Assembly (NCBI RefSeq): GCF_023516715.1
Contig: NZ_JAMGSI010000001.1
Span: 124,001 to 188,000 of the forward strand
Reading direction: 5' to 3'
Source of the DNA: Akkermansia massiliensis
Lineage (GTDB): Bacteria; Verrucomicrobiota; Verrucomicrobiia; Verrucomicrobiales; Akkermansiaceae
DNA length: 64,000 nt
Within the stretch, counting starts at the first letter, position 1, and each line of letters starts with the position of its first letter. Below the pieces are notes generated by a model. The model was not told the DNA's origin. It saw only the letters and a list, made by a program, of their open reading frames with translations, and did not search any database. Both the position numbers and the translations under genes were made by a program. Below, piece after piece: positions 48,163-56,310 of this stretch.

Positions 48163-48972
48163 TCAGATTCCGGGGAGGGGATACAGCTCCATGCGGCCCT
48201 CCTGGAAGGAGGCCAGATGCGTGAAGCCCGCCTGGCGGGCCAGGTCCGCGGCGCGCTCAAAATCCCGGCCCACGTCCTCCGGCTTGTGGGCGTCTGAGCT
48301 GATGGTGAGGGGAATATTCATCTCCGCCGCCATCTTTAAAAACTGCGCGTCCGGATACTGTTCGGCGCACTTGTTGCGCCAGCCGGCGGTATTAAGCTCC
48401 AGGCAGGCGCCGGACTCCTTCATGGCTTCCAGAGACGGTTCGTAATAAGGACGCAAATCTCCGGAAGGGCGGAAGCCGAACTTCTTGATCAGGTCTGCAT
48501 GGCCCATGATGTGGAACAGGCCTGAAGCCGCCATCTCCCGGAAGCGTTCCCAATACTGCCTCCATGCGTCCTCTACATCCGTCCGGTTCCAGAAATCCAT
48601 CTTGTAGGGATTGTCAAACTCCTCCTTCTCCCCCAGATAATGGACGGACCCGATCAGGTAATCCCATGCGTGCAGGCTCTGCAAGTGCTCTATCCATGGC
48701 CCAATGCCGGGAAACCAGTCGCATTCCAGCGCGGCGCGGACCGTCAGGCCGTGCGGTGCGGCGCATTCCCGGGCCTCCGTGAGCCAGTCCAGATAGGCCG
48801 GCATGTCCGCCTGCTTCATGCGCCAGTCGTCAAAAGGCTCCCCGGGCATTGGGGCGTGATCTGAAATGCCGTATTCCCGGAGGCCGGCGCGGACGGCTGC
48901 CTGCACATATTCCTGCGGAGTGCCGGAGGCGTGCAGGCACAGGGGGGTATGGGTATGGTAATCGCAGTACAT
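48163..48972 (-). CDS. PHP-family histidinol-phosphatase
   Basis: This 269-residue protein is a HisK/HisJ-type PHP phosphatase, which removes phosphate from L-histidinol phosphate in histidine synthesis. Metal-binding motifs: CDYHTHTPLCLHASG (2-16), GISDHAPMP (35-43), ECDWFPG, IGSVHYLG, IMGHADLIKKFG, LELNTAGW and ISSDAHKPEDVG. The order and the length fit HisK. Other PHP phosphoesterases cannot be excluded since no his genes are adjacent. Start at ATG 48972. Confidence 0.85.
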   Translation of the reverse strand: MYCDYHTHTPLCLHASGTPQEYVQAAVRAGLREYGISDHAPMPGEPFDDWRMKQADMPAYLDWLTEARECAAPHGLTVRAALECDWFPGIGPWIEHLQSLHAWDYLIGSVHYLGEKEEFDNPYKMDFWNRTDVEDAWRQYWERFREMAASGLFHIMGHADLIKKFGFRPSGDLRPYYEPSLEAMKESGACLELNTAGWRNKCAEQYPDAQFLKMAAEMNIPLTISSDAHKPEDVGRDFERAADLARQAGFTHLASFQEGRMELYPLPGI

Positions 48973-49113
48973 GGAGGAATGCCCATGTTAGCACGGCGGC
49001 GCGGGCGGTTCAACCCGGAGGACGTATTTGCCGATTATTTGCCGTCTTTGACATTATGGGTTGATTTTATGGACAGGATTTTTTAGAGTCGCGTTAAATA
49101 GGACACGTGACAT

Positions 49114-50205
49114 ATGAGTGATTGGCAAGGCTTTTCCCCGCTGAATGATTTTACAGGACCGCTCCTGGACAACCTGAAGCGTCATCCCAAGCGCATCGTT
49201 TTCCCGGAAGGGGAGGATGTTCGCGTGCTGCGCGTGTCCGAACGCTTCGTGGCGGAACAGGCAGGCGTGCCCATCCTGCTGGGCAGGAAGGAAGTCATCA
49301 GGAGGATGGCGGAAATGAACGGAATTTCCCTGAAATTCGTCCGCATCATTGAGCCGGAAAAAAGCTCGGACCTTCAAATGTTCTGCGACCGCTATGAACG
49401 GGCGGAACAAATGTTCGGCAACGGATTGCCCATGAACACCCGTGAAATCGTCTCCGAGCCGGTCCACTTTGCCGCCATGATGGTGCTTTACGGCCAGGCG
49501 GACGCCATTGTGGCCGGGAACATGAAAAGGGTGGCTTCCGTCTTCCGCGCCGTGAACAAATACCGGCAGGAACCCGTTCCTACCAAGCCCCTCTTTGCCA
49601 TCTCGATCGTTCTCGTTCCCGAATTTGCCAAAAAATTCGGAGGCCGCGGCATCTACTTCCTGGCGGATACCGGGGTGACCCCTGATCCCACCGTGGAAAA
49701 CATGGCCTACTTTGCCGTGGAAACGGCCAAAATGGCCCGGCACATGCTCGGCAAAAGCGTTCGCGTCGCCATGTTGAGCGCCTCCACCGCCGGGTCCGTG
49801 CCGGAACTGGCTGCGGACCGCACCAGGGCCGCTACCGCGCTGGCCCGGAGCATGGTGCAGAAGGACTGCCTGAACAATGAAATCTCCGTGGAAGGGGAAA
49901 TCCAGATTGACGCCGCCCTGTCCCCGGACTCCTACAGCGTGCGCGTTCACCGCAACTCCATGCTTCAGCCCAGTGACGTGTGGGTCTTCCCGACCCTGGA
50001 CGCCGCGGACATCTCCAAAAAGCTGCTCTGCATGATGCCCTCCGTATACAACTATGGCCTCATTCTGGGAGGGCTGCTCTTCCCGATTGCCCAGCTCCCG
50101 CGGCTGACGGATGAAGACAGGATGTTCGGCACCGCTCTGGTGGTGGGGAATGAAGCCATTAAATTCCACCTGCTGTACCCGCAGGGGGTTGCTCCCCTTT
50201 ATTGA
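49114..50205 (+). CDS. pta: Phosphate acetyltransferase
   Basis: Pta exchanges acetyl-CoA and acetyl phosphate, the first step of acetate formation. The 363-residue protein has only the catalytic PTA/PTB domain, without the N-terminal DRTGG part of E. coli Pta: RIVFPEGEDVRVLRVSERF (27-45), MMVLYGQADAIVAGN, VFRAVNK, ADTGVTPDPTVENMAY, VAMLSASTAGSVPE, VEGEIQIDAALSPDSY and LLFPIAQLPRLTDEDRMFG. A phosphate butyryltransferase is less likely. Its 3' end overlaps the convergent tilS by 47 bases. ackA is not in view. Confidence 0.9.
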   Translation: MSDWQGFSPLNDFTGPLLDNLKRHPKRIVFPEGEDVRVLRVSERFVAEQAGVPILLGRKEVIRRMAEMNGISLKFVRIIEPEKSSDLQMFCDRYERAEQMFGNGLPMNTREIVSEPVHFAAMMVLYGQADAIVAGNMKRVASVFRAVNKYRQEPVPTKPLFAISIVLVPEFAKKFGGRGIYFLADTGVTPDPTVENMAYFAVETAKMARHMLGKSVRVAMLSASTAGSVPELAADRTRAATALARSMVQKDCLNNEISVEGEIQIDAALSPDSYSVRVHRNSMLQPSDVWVFPTLDAADISKKLLCMMPSVYNYGLILGGLLFPIAQLPRLTDEDRMFGTALVVGNEAIKFHLLYPQGVAPLY

Positions 50206-51166
50206 TTGGGCACGGCGCATCCGTGACCATCAGGCGCTTCTCCTTGCGTACGGCCAGCTTGCCGCCGGGCAGGGAAGTCCGGGAAGGACCGTCCGTATCC
50301 AGAATGCTCATCACCCGGAGCACGGCGTCCTCCGTCAGGTCCGGAATATGCTGCCGGCGCAGGTAATCATGCACGGCGCATTGCCTCAGCTCCGCGGGAA
50401 GCTGGTTGACCTTGGGCAGGAACAGGCGCCCCTGGGGGTCTGCCAGATTCATGGAATCCAGCGCCTGGGAAAGCGCCGTGCGGATTTGGTTCTCAATGCG
50501 GCAGGCGCGTGAAAAGGAAAGGCTGGTGTCTCGCTGGAACAGCGTGTCCAGCCTGGGAATGACCTCATGGCGCAGGGCGTTCCTGGTATACTCTGCAGAC
50601 TGGTTGCTGGAATCCTCCCGCCATGGAATATGGCGATGCTCCAGGTAGGCGGTAATATCCTTCCGGGAAAAATCCAGCAGGGGGCGTACGACAGTCAATC
50701 CGTTGGCCCAGGTGGAAACGGGTGACATGCCGTGAATGCCGGAAGCCCCGCGGCACAGGTGGAGAAGGGCTGTCTCCTGCTGGTCGTTCCGGTGGTGGGC
50801 CAGGGCCACGAAAGCCCCCGGATAGCCGGCAGCCCATTTCAGGAACAAGGCCTGCCGGGCATCCCGCGCCGCTTCTTCAATGGAAATTCCACGCGAACGG
50901 GCCATGCCGCGGACGTCCGCCCGTTCCTGGACACAGGGAACCCCCAGGCAGGCGGCGTACCGGCATACGAACTGTGCCTCCTCCTCCGCCTCCGGGCGCA
51001 GCCCGTGATTCACGTGGCAGGCAATGAGGTGGCATCCCGGCATTTGGGAAAGCAGGGAAAGCAGCGCCATGGAATCCCGTCCGCCGCTGATTCCGGCAAG
51101 GACGGGACGGCCGGAGCGGAGAAGCTCCGCAGACTGCTTGTCAAAATGGTCTGGTGTCAACGTCAT
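50159..51166 (-). CDS. tilS: tRNA(Ile)-lysidine synthase
   Basis: TilS converts C34 of the tRNA-Ile CAU anticodon to lysidine. The 335-residue protein begins with the N-type ATP pyrophosphatase P-loop ISGGRDSMALL (about 25-35), then HLIACHVNHGLRPEAEEEA and VCRYAACLGVPCVQE. VALAHHRNDQQETALLHLCRGAS has the lysine-binding region, and IPWREDSSN and RNALRHEVIPRLD also fit TilS. It has the short form without the long C-terminal domain. The C terminus overlaps pta on the opposite strand. rpmE lies upstream on the same strand behind a terminator. Confidence 0.9.
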   Translation of the reverse strand: MTLTPDHFDKQSAELLRSGRPVLAGISGGRDSMALLSLLSQMPGCHLIACHVNHGLRPEAEEEAQFVCRYAACLGVPCVQERADVRGMARSRGISIEEAARDARQALFLKWAAGYPGAFVALAHHRNDQQETALLHLCRGASGIHGMSPVSTWANGLTVVRPLLDFSRKDITAYLEHRHIPWREDSSNQSAEYTRNALRHEVIPRLDTLFQRDTSLSFSRACRIENQIRTALSQALDSMNLADPQGRLFLPKVNQLPAELRQCAVHDYLRRQHIPDLTEDAVLRVMSILDTDGPSRTSLPGGKLAVRKEKRLMVTDAPCPINKGEQPPAGTAGGI

Positions 51167-51212
51167 GCTGCCGCCAGTGAAGCAGGAAAAAGGGGCAAAG
51201 AGAAGCCTGCAA

Positions 51213-51246
51213 ATAAAAAACCCCGCTTTCCGGAAAGGAAACGGGG
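51213..51246 (-). terminator. Intrinsic terminator after rpmE
   Basis: On the minus strand a stem CCCCGTTTCC/GGAAAGCGGGG (one bulge) is followed by six Ts. It separates rpmE from tilS. Confidence 0.8.
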
Positions 51247-51270
51247 TTGGAAAACTGTTGGGGACAAGCC

Positions 51271-51546
51271 TTACTTGTTGAGCTTGGGCTTGCCGCCGCT
51301 GCGGCGGACAGCGCCGAAACGCTTCTGGAACTTGTCGATGCGGCCTTCCGTGTCCACGAACTGGTTCTTGCCGGTGAAGAACGGGTGGGAGTCGGAGGTG
51401 ATGCCGCAGGAAACCACGAAATGTTCAACCCCGTCAATAACTTCCGTCTTGGGGGAGCGAACGGTGGAATGGGTGATGAAGCGGCGTCCGGTGGTGATGT
51501 CGACAAAAACGACCGGATTGTACTGGGGATGAATATCTTTCTTCAT
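51271..51546 (-). CDS. rpmE2: 50S ribosomal protein bL31, type B
   Basis: The 91-residue protein shows MKKDIHPQYNPVVFVDITTG, TEVIDGVEHFVVSCGITSDS and HPFFTGKNQFVDTEGRIDKF, the bL31 signature. The CxxC zinc motif of type A is absent, which places it in the type B group, often used under zinc limitation. It has its own terminator and probably its own promoter in the 150 bases upstream; no Zur-like dyad was recognised there. Confidence 0.93.
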   Translation of the reverse strand: MKKDIHPQYNPVVFVDITTGRRFITHSTVRSPKTEVIDGVEHFVVSCGITSDSHPFFTGKNQFVDTEGRIDKFQKRFGAVRRSGGKPKLNK

Positions 51547-51696
51547 GGTGATGTATTGCGTTTCCGACGCAAGGGGAGCACCAGTATAGGAGTGTTTTAT
51601 TGCATGTCAAGCATCCCCGCATAAAAATGCGGAAGTTTGTGAATGACGGTTCGGGAGCTTGCGGGAGGAACGGTTATGGGGATGATGTAACGGAAA

Positions 51697-52572
51697 ATGG
51701 AGCAGGTGCTGAAGAGACCCCCCTGGTGGGCGTGGTTTTCCCTGATGGGACTGGAGATTCCTTCTGCAGCCATTGCATGGGCTTTTGCCGTCAGCCAGTC
51801 CCATCTGGTGGTAGTCTCCACCCCCTGGCTGTACCAATTCCTCTTTGTGGCCGTCTGGTGCGTCAACATGCTGGACCGGGTGCTTAAAATATTCCGGGGA
51901 GGCCCTGCGGTATACTCGGATGAATGCCTGCTGTTTGCCAAAAAGCACTGCTTCGTCATCTCCCTGCTCATTGTGGTGGCGGCCGTGACGGGGCTGTGGA
52001 TCATGTTCTTCCAACTGGGCGTGGTCATCTTCCAGTTTGCCCTGCTTCCGGGTATTTGCAGCCTGCTCTTCCTCTACTTTTCCTCCAATCCGCACAAAAA
52101 GGGGAGCCTGTCCTCCGGATTCGTCATGGCATCATTCTTTGCCGCCGTCTCCTTTTCTACGGGAGCGGGAATCCCTGCCTACTTCTATGGAACGATGGGC
52201 GGAGGCTGGGGCGGCCAGCTGTCCACGCCCACCTGGTATCTCGTCGCTCTGGTCATCCTCAGCATGTTCAGCCGCAAACGGTGGAATGAAGAAGAGGAGG
52301 AAGACGGGCAGGACTCCGCCGCCCGGGACATGGTTTCCCTGGTCTGGATGGGGGTGATTGTGATCTACGTCGTCTTCTGCCTGGCCGCCGCCGCCCGGGA
52401 ATATACCGGTGACGCGTGGATCTATTACGGGCTGGCCATGGCGGGGGTATTCATGTTCGTGCTGGACAGGTTGAAGAAGAACATGCCCCCTCTCCTGCTG
52501 TACACCCTCTCCTGGGTGGCGCTGATCTTTCCGCTGTTGCTGAGCGGTATTCTGGCTCAGGCCTCCTCCTGA
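51697..52572 (+). CDS. Polytopic membrane protein
   Basis: The 291-residue protein has eight or nine hydrophobic segments (for example AWFSLMGLEIPSAAIAWAF, HCFVISLLIVVAAVTGLWI, MVSLVWMGVIVIYVVFCLA). Two acidic loops near residues 55 (VNMLDRVLKIF) and 195 (RWNEEEEEDGQDS) weakly recall UbiA-type prenyltransferase Asp-rich loops, but the diagnostic NDxxDxxxD is missing. No function is assigned. It is the last host gene before the tRNA pair and the integrated element. Confidence 0.6.
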   Translation: MEQVLKRPPWWAWFSLMGLEIPSAAIAWAFAVSQSHLVVVSTPWLYQFLFVAVWCVNMLDRVLKIFRGGPAVYSDECLLFAKKHCFVISLLIVVAAVTGLWIMFFQLGVVIFQFALLPGICSLLFLYFSSNPHKKGSLSSGFVMASFFAAVSFSTGAGIPAYFYGTMGGGWGGQLSTPTWYLVALVILSMFSRKRWNEEEEEDGQDSAARDMVSLVWMGVIVIYVVFCLAAAAREYTGDAWIYYGLAMAGVFMFVLDRLKKNMPPLLLYTLSWVALIFPLLLSGILAQASS

Positions 52573-52643
52573 TTGACAGGGAAGAACTTCCTTGGGCCGG
52601 ACACGGCAAAACGCAGGAAAATTGGAAAAATGATATTTTGTGG

Positions 52644-52672
52644 TTGCAATACCGGAGATGCGGTGCTAGATT
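52644..52672 (+). promoter_or_regulatory. Promoter of the tRNA-Phe/tRNA-Pro pair
   Basis: TTGCAA and TAGATT are spaced by 17 bases. The transcript would start near 52679, about 28 bases before tRNA-Phe. Confidence 0.5.
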
Positions 52673-52706
52673 CTGCCCCGCAAACACGTTCTGCGTGCAA
52701 GCAAGT

Positions 52707-52782
52707 GGCTCGGTAGCTCAGTCGGTAGAGCAGGGGATTGAAAATCCCCGTGTCGGCGGTTCGATCCCGTCCCGAGCCACCA
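52707..52782 (+). tRNA. tRNA-Phe (anticodon GAA)
   Basis: A complete cloverleaf: acceptor GGCTCGG/CCGAGCC, D arm GCTC/GAGC, anticodon loop TTGAAAA (anticodon GAA), T loop TTCGATC, CCA encoded. Confidence 0.96.
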
Positions 52783-52817
52783 TTTTTTTCTCCCAATTTT
52801 TTAATCCCTTTTTTATA

Positions 52818-52894
52818 CGGGAAGTAGCTCAGCCTGGTGGAGCGCCTGCTTTGGGAGCAGGATGTCGCAGGTTCGAATCCTGTCTTCCCGACCA
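52818..52894 (+). tRNA. tRNA-Pro (anticodon UGG), probable integration target
   Basis: A complete cloverleaf with acceptor CGGGAAG/CTTCCCG, anticodon loop TTTGGGA (anticodon UGG), T loop TTCGAAT and encoded CCA. Its 3' end is 119 bases before the integrase gene of the element, the usual geometry of an attL within a tRNA gene. The exact core needs the right end, which is outside the window. Confidence 0.95.
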
Positions 52895-52902
52895 TTTTAA
52901 AG

Positions 52903-52931
52903 CCTGTAAATCCAATGATTTACGGGTTTTT
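52903..52931 (+). terminator. Terminator after tRNA-Pro
   Basis: CCTGTAAATC/GATTTACGGG with loop CAAT is followed by five Ts. Confidence 0.8.
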
Positions 52932-52953
52932 GTTTTTAGGTGTATTTCTCGCT

Positions 52954-52977
52954 GGTTGTCCGTATGGTTGTCCGTAA
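52954..52977 (+). repeat. Tandem 12-mer before the integrase gene
   Basis: GGTTGTCCGTAT and GGTTGTCCGTAA lie head to tail between tRNA-Pro and the integrase. They may be arm-type binding sites for the integrase. Confidence 0.4.
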
Positions 52978-53013
52978 ATAGATATTATTCTTGCGGTTTA
53001 GGGGCCGCAGGGC

Positions 53014-54090
53014 ATGCTTGAAGGCATGAAAAACACCCTCGTTGCGACGGATTATCCGAACCTGTACAAGTCAAAGGAGTCAGAAATTTTCTATGCCCGC
53101 ATCGACAGAGGAAGAAAAACGGTGAAAAAGTCCCTCAAGACGCGCGTTTTGACGGAAGCCCTTTCCAGGCTTGCCGGGTTTCTGGCGGAGCAGGGGAGGG
53201 ATGAATTACCTGTGGAATCCGTGTCTTGGTATTTGGCGGTTGATATGTACGTCCAGCGGCAGGAGATGAGGCCCAACCTCAAGCCGGCCGCGGTGGAATC
53301 CATCAAGTTCTTTGCCGGTCGTGCCAAAAAGCTTGTCGTCCGCGACATGGCGGCGGAAGCCATCACGGAACAAATATGTCGGGTTTGGTGGAAGAAGGAT
53401 GCTCTGTCCGTATCTGCACGCACAGCAAACGGAACGCTCGCCATTGTGAAAAATGTATTTTCCATGCTCCAGGATGCTGGCTGCCTCAAGAACAACCCAG
53501 CAGCCAAGCTTGAACGAATGACGTTGCGGAGCGGAAAACTTCATGTTCCTGGAAAAGAAGATTTCCGGAGAATTATTGAGGAAGTGAAAAAAGCTCCTAT
53601 ATTAAGGAAGTGGCAAAAAAAGGGCCTATATTCCGAAGCGGCGGACATGATCTCCTTCCTGGCTTATTCAGGGCTGCGTATTGAAGAAGCCCGGCGCCTG
53701 GTGTGGGGAGATATTGGAAAGGAATCTATTTCCGTGCCTGACATCAAGCATGCCACCTCACGCCGGACCCTGTACATTAACGCATCCCTGGCCGAGGTGA
53801 TAGAAAGCCTCCGAAGGGAAAGACGGGGGAATAGCCCCGATGACCCGGTATTTGCCATAGAAAACCCCCGGAAAGCCCTCACAAACGCTTGTATCAGGCT
53901 TGGGCTGCCTCACGTCCGTATTCACGACTTGCGCCATTTCTTCGCAACGTCCTGCATTGAAGCAGGGATTGACATTCCTACGGTTGCAAAATGGCTCGGC
54001 CATCGTGACGGCGGAGCGCTGGCTATGAAGGTGTATGGGCACCTCCGGGACGAACACAGTAAGGAGGCCGCAAAGAAGCTTGTCTTCTGA
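53014..54090 (+). CDS. int: Tyrosine-family integrase
   Basis: This site-specific recombinase inserts and excises the element. The 358-residue protein has an N-terminal arm/SAM-like part (about 1-180: KESEIFYARIDRGRKTVKKSL; TANGTLAIVKNVFSML) and a catalytic domain with all key residues. These are Arg in YSGLRIEEARRL, HDLRH (304-308), GH (329-330) and the nucleophile Tyr341 in VYGHLRDE. ATG 53026 is an alternative start. Its position next to the tRNA-Pro 3' end supports integration there. Confidence 0.93.
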   Translation: MLEGMKNTLVATDYPNLYKSKESEIFYARIDRGRKTVKKSLKTRVLTEALSRLAGFLAEQGRDELPVESVSWYLAVDMYVQRQEMRPNLKPAAVESIKFFAGRAKKLVVRDMAAEAITEQICRVWWKKDALSVSARTANGTLAIVKNVFSMLQDAGCLKNNPAAKLERMTLRSGKLHVPGKEDFRRIIEEVKKAPILRKWQKKGLYSEAADMISFLAYSGLRIEEARRLVWGDIGKESISVPDIKHATSRRTLYINASLAEVIESLRRERRGNSPDDPVFAIENPRKALTNACIRLGLPHVRIHDLRHFFATSCIEAGIDIPTVAKWLGHRDGGALAMKVYGHLRDEHSKEAAKKLVF

Positions 54091-54149
54091 TTTATCAAAA
54101 AAAGATAAATACCTATTGACAATTTATCATATATTGATAAATTGTCGGC
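54091..54149 (+). promoter_or_regulatory. Operator and promoter of the element's first operon
   Basis: Two dyads are present: TTTATC-N7-GATAAA (54091-54109) and a perfect 12-bp-arm palindrome GACAATTTATCA-TATAT-TGATAAATTGTC (54118-54146). TTGACA (54116-54121) and TAAATT (54138-54143), 16 bases apart, fall on the second dyad, so a bound protein would block the promoter. The start site would be near 54150, the ATG of the next gene, which suggests a leaderless mRNA. Confidence 0.6.
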
Positions 54150-55166
54150 ATGAAGTACGAAATCACCTACTCATGCGGCCACGAAGGCGTCAAAGACTTG
54201 ATCGGCAAACAATCTGAACGGGACAGAAAGATCAGGTATTATGAAACCCAATGCCTGTGTCCGGAATGTGCCCGGAAAAAGCGGGATGAAGAAAACAAGG
54301 CGCTGGGCGTTGTCCTGCACCTGACCTGTGACCATGATACCGAAATCATTGAAATCATTGCCTACGGCGACACCTACGCCCACAAGGAAGAGCTGAAGAA
54401 GCTGGGGTTCAGGTTCGGTGAAATATCATGCGCTTTCTTGAATACAAGCCGCTACGGCGCGCGTCAGAAATGTTGGTCCTACACTCCCAGCTATTCAACC
54501 CCGGAGGAACTGAAGGCGGAATATGATTCCCTGGTTGCCCGCGTCAAGGAAGGCGTGACGACGCACGTTTCCGAACGGAAGCCTGAAATGGGAGACATTT
54601 CCCTGCTCAACAAAATCCTGTTGAACCGCAAGCAGGAACTTGAACGCAAGGAGCAGGAGAAAAAAGAAGCGGAAGCCGCTCGCCAGGAACGGACCCGCCA
54701 GGAGACCGAAAGGAAAGCTCAGGAAGAACGCAACAAGTGGAAGCGCGTTGCCATTCCTGCCGAATGCGCTCGGAACATCGGGGGTATCTCTGGAAATATC
54801 CGCATCAAATTCCCTGCGGAATCCCGTCTGGCCGAATACTCGTTTGTGGTCGGCAACTACTGCGTTTTTGAAGGCAGCCATGATGGGGAACTTTACCTTG
54901 AACTGTACCGGAATTTCGAGAAGACGGCCATGAAGCTGAAAAGGCTTGAGAAGAAGAATAAGCAAGGGAAATGGTACGAGCTCGTCGAACCGGTCACGAT
55001 TCATAGGGCGGACGTCATTGAATGCTTCGGGAACGAAGTTGACCATGACGCCCCAAAAACGGAAAAGGCTTCTCTCGTCTATGACGACGGAAAAGAGGAA
55101 ATCCACCATACGCCGGAACCTAAAACCCCTGTTGACATTGATGCAGCCGAGGAACTTAAACGATGA
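54150..55166 (+). CDS. Phage-type zinc-finger and coiled-coil protein
   Basis: The 338-residue protein begins KYEITYSCGHEG and continues ETQCLCPECARKK, giving a likely zinc site (C9, H11, C37, C40). A charged coiled coil spans about 160-200 (RKQELERKEQEKKEAEAARQ). The rest is not recognised. Similar beginnings (YSCGHEG) occur in hypothetical proteins of gut phages. It may be the first protein of the modification cassette, since its 3' end overlaps the helicase start by 26 bases. Its start codon lies 4 bases after a strong operator. Confidence 0.7.
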   Translation: MKYEITYSCGHEGVKDLIGKQSERDRKIRYYETQCLCPECARKKRDEENKALGVVLHLTCDHDTEIIEIIAYGDTYAHKEELKKLGFRFGEISCAFLNTSRYGARQKCWSYTPSYSTPEELKAEYDSLVARVKEGVTTHVSERKPEMGDISLLNKILLNRKQELERKEQEKKEAEAARQERTRQETERKAQEERNKWKRVAIPAECARNIGGISGNIRIKFPAESRLAEYSFVVGNYCVFEGSHDGELYLELYRNFEKTAMKLKRLEKKNKQGKWYELVEPVTIHRADVIECFGNEVDHDAPKTEKASLVYDDGKEEIHHTPEPKTPVDIDAAEELKR

Positions 55167-56310
55167 TCAGGCGGAGGCTGTCCGCAAGCTCCATGAACTG
55201 AAGGTGGGAGCCCTTTTCATGGAGTGCGGAACCGGCAAGACGCAGACGGCTTCTGTCCTGGTCAACTCCGTGGACGGGGTGGATTATCTGCTGTGGCTTT
55301 GCCCCTGCCAGACCAAGGACAACTTGAGGCAGGAAATAGCCCGGTGCGGCTTGCGGTATGAACCGGATATTGTCGGCATTGAGTCTATCGGCCAGAGTGA
55401 GCGAATTTACATGGAAGTCATGCGGAAGCTGCAAGCGGCCACGCACCCGTTCATTGTGTGCGACGAGAGCATCAAAATCAAAAACCTGTACGCTGTCCGG
55501 ACCCGCCGCTTGTTGACCCTTTCCAGACTGTCGGAATACAAGCTTATTTTGAACGGAACCCCGTTGACAAAGGGACTCACTGACATTTACGCTCAAATGG
55601 AATTCCTGTCTCCGAAAATTCTGGACATGAGATATTCCGAGTTCCTTGATACGTTTTGCTACTACCATGCAATCAAGAGGTTCAAGCGTGTTGTCAAACG
55701 CGTGATTGTGGGGTACGCGAATATAGACTATCTGCTTTCCATCATCCGCCCGTATGTGTATCAGTGCAGCCTGAACCTCCCCCTTGAAAAGCAGTATGGA
55801 GACCGCTGCTATTCCCTCACGGACGAAGAAATGGCGGCCTATGAACACCTCAAGGAGCGCTTGCTGACGCTTGACGTGTTCAGGGACACCCATTTTTTTG
55901 GAATCATCCAGCGCATGCACCATCTCTATTGCTGCTCGGAAGGTAAATTTGAACTCATGGAAAAGCTGCTGACACCTCGAACGATCGTCTACTGCAAATT
56001 CCTGAAGAGCAAACGAGAGATTGAAAAACGGTTCCCGGGAACGCTGGTTTTGACCTACGGGAAGGGGTCTTTTGGCTTGAACCTGCAAGCGTACAACCGC
56101 ATTGTCTATTTTGACAAAACGTTTGACTACGCATTCCGCGAACAATCTGAAGCCCGTATTTACAGAACCGGACAGCAAGAAGACTGTTCCTACTTCGATT
56201 TGAGTGGTAATGTCGGCCTGGAATATTTGATGGATGAATGTATCAGGAAGAAAACGAACCTGATTTCTTACTTCAAAACCCACGGAAACGAGACTATAAA
56301 AAAACTATGA
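55141..56310 (+). CDS. SNF2-type DNA helicase/translocase
   Basis: The 389-residue protein is a compact superfamily 2 enzyme of the SNF2 group with core motifs only: I MECGTGKTQTA (27-37), Ia WLCPCQTKDNL, II VCDESIKIKN (the DEx-x-IKN form), III LILNGTPLTK, and V/VI LNLQAYNRIVYFD and EQSEARIYRTGQ. It lacks extra domains, so it probably works with partners. ATG 55141 (MQPRNLNDDQ) is chosen because it gives a Q-motif-like start and overlaps the previous gene; the frame from 54946 is unrelated to helicases. The stop codon overlaps the next start (ATGA). Confidence 0.85.
   Translation: MQPRNLNDDQAEAVRKLHELKVGALFMECGTGKTQTASVLVNSVDGVDYLLWLCPCQTKDNLRQEIARCGLRYEPDIVGIESIGQSERIYMEVMRKLQAATHPFIVCDESIKIKNLYAVRTRRLLTLSRLSEYKLILNGTPLTKGLTDIYAQMEFLSPKILDMRYSEFLDTFCYYHAIKRFKRVVKRVIVGYANIDYLLSIIRPYVYQCSLNLPLEKQYGDRCYSLTDEEMAAYEHLKERLLTLDVFRDTHFFGIIQRMHHLYCCSEGKFELMEKLLTPRTIVYCKFLKSKREIEKRFPGTLVLTYGKGSFGLNLQAYNRIVYFDKTFDYAFREQSEARIYRTGQQEDCSYFDLSGNVGLEYLMDECIRKKTNLISYFKTHGNETIKKL

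Noticed and set aside
52700-52900. tRNA-Phe as the integration target
   Set aside because: A terminator and the int gene follow tRNA-Pro directly, and tRNA-Pro is the last complete gene before the element, so tRNA-Pro is the simpler target.
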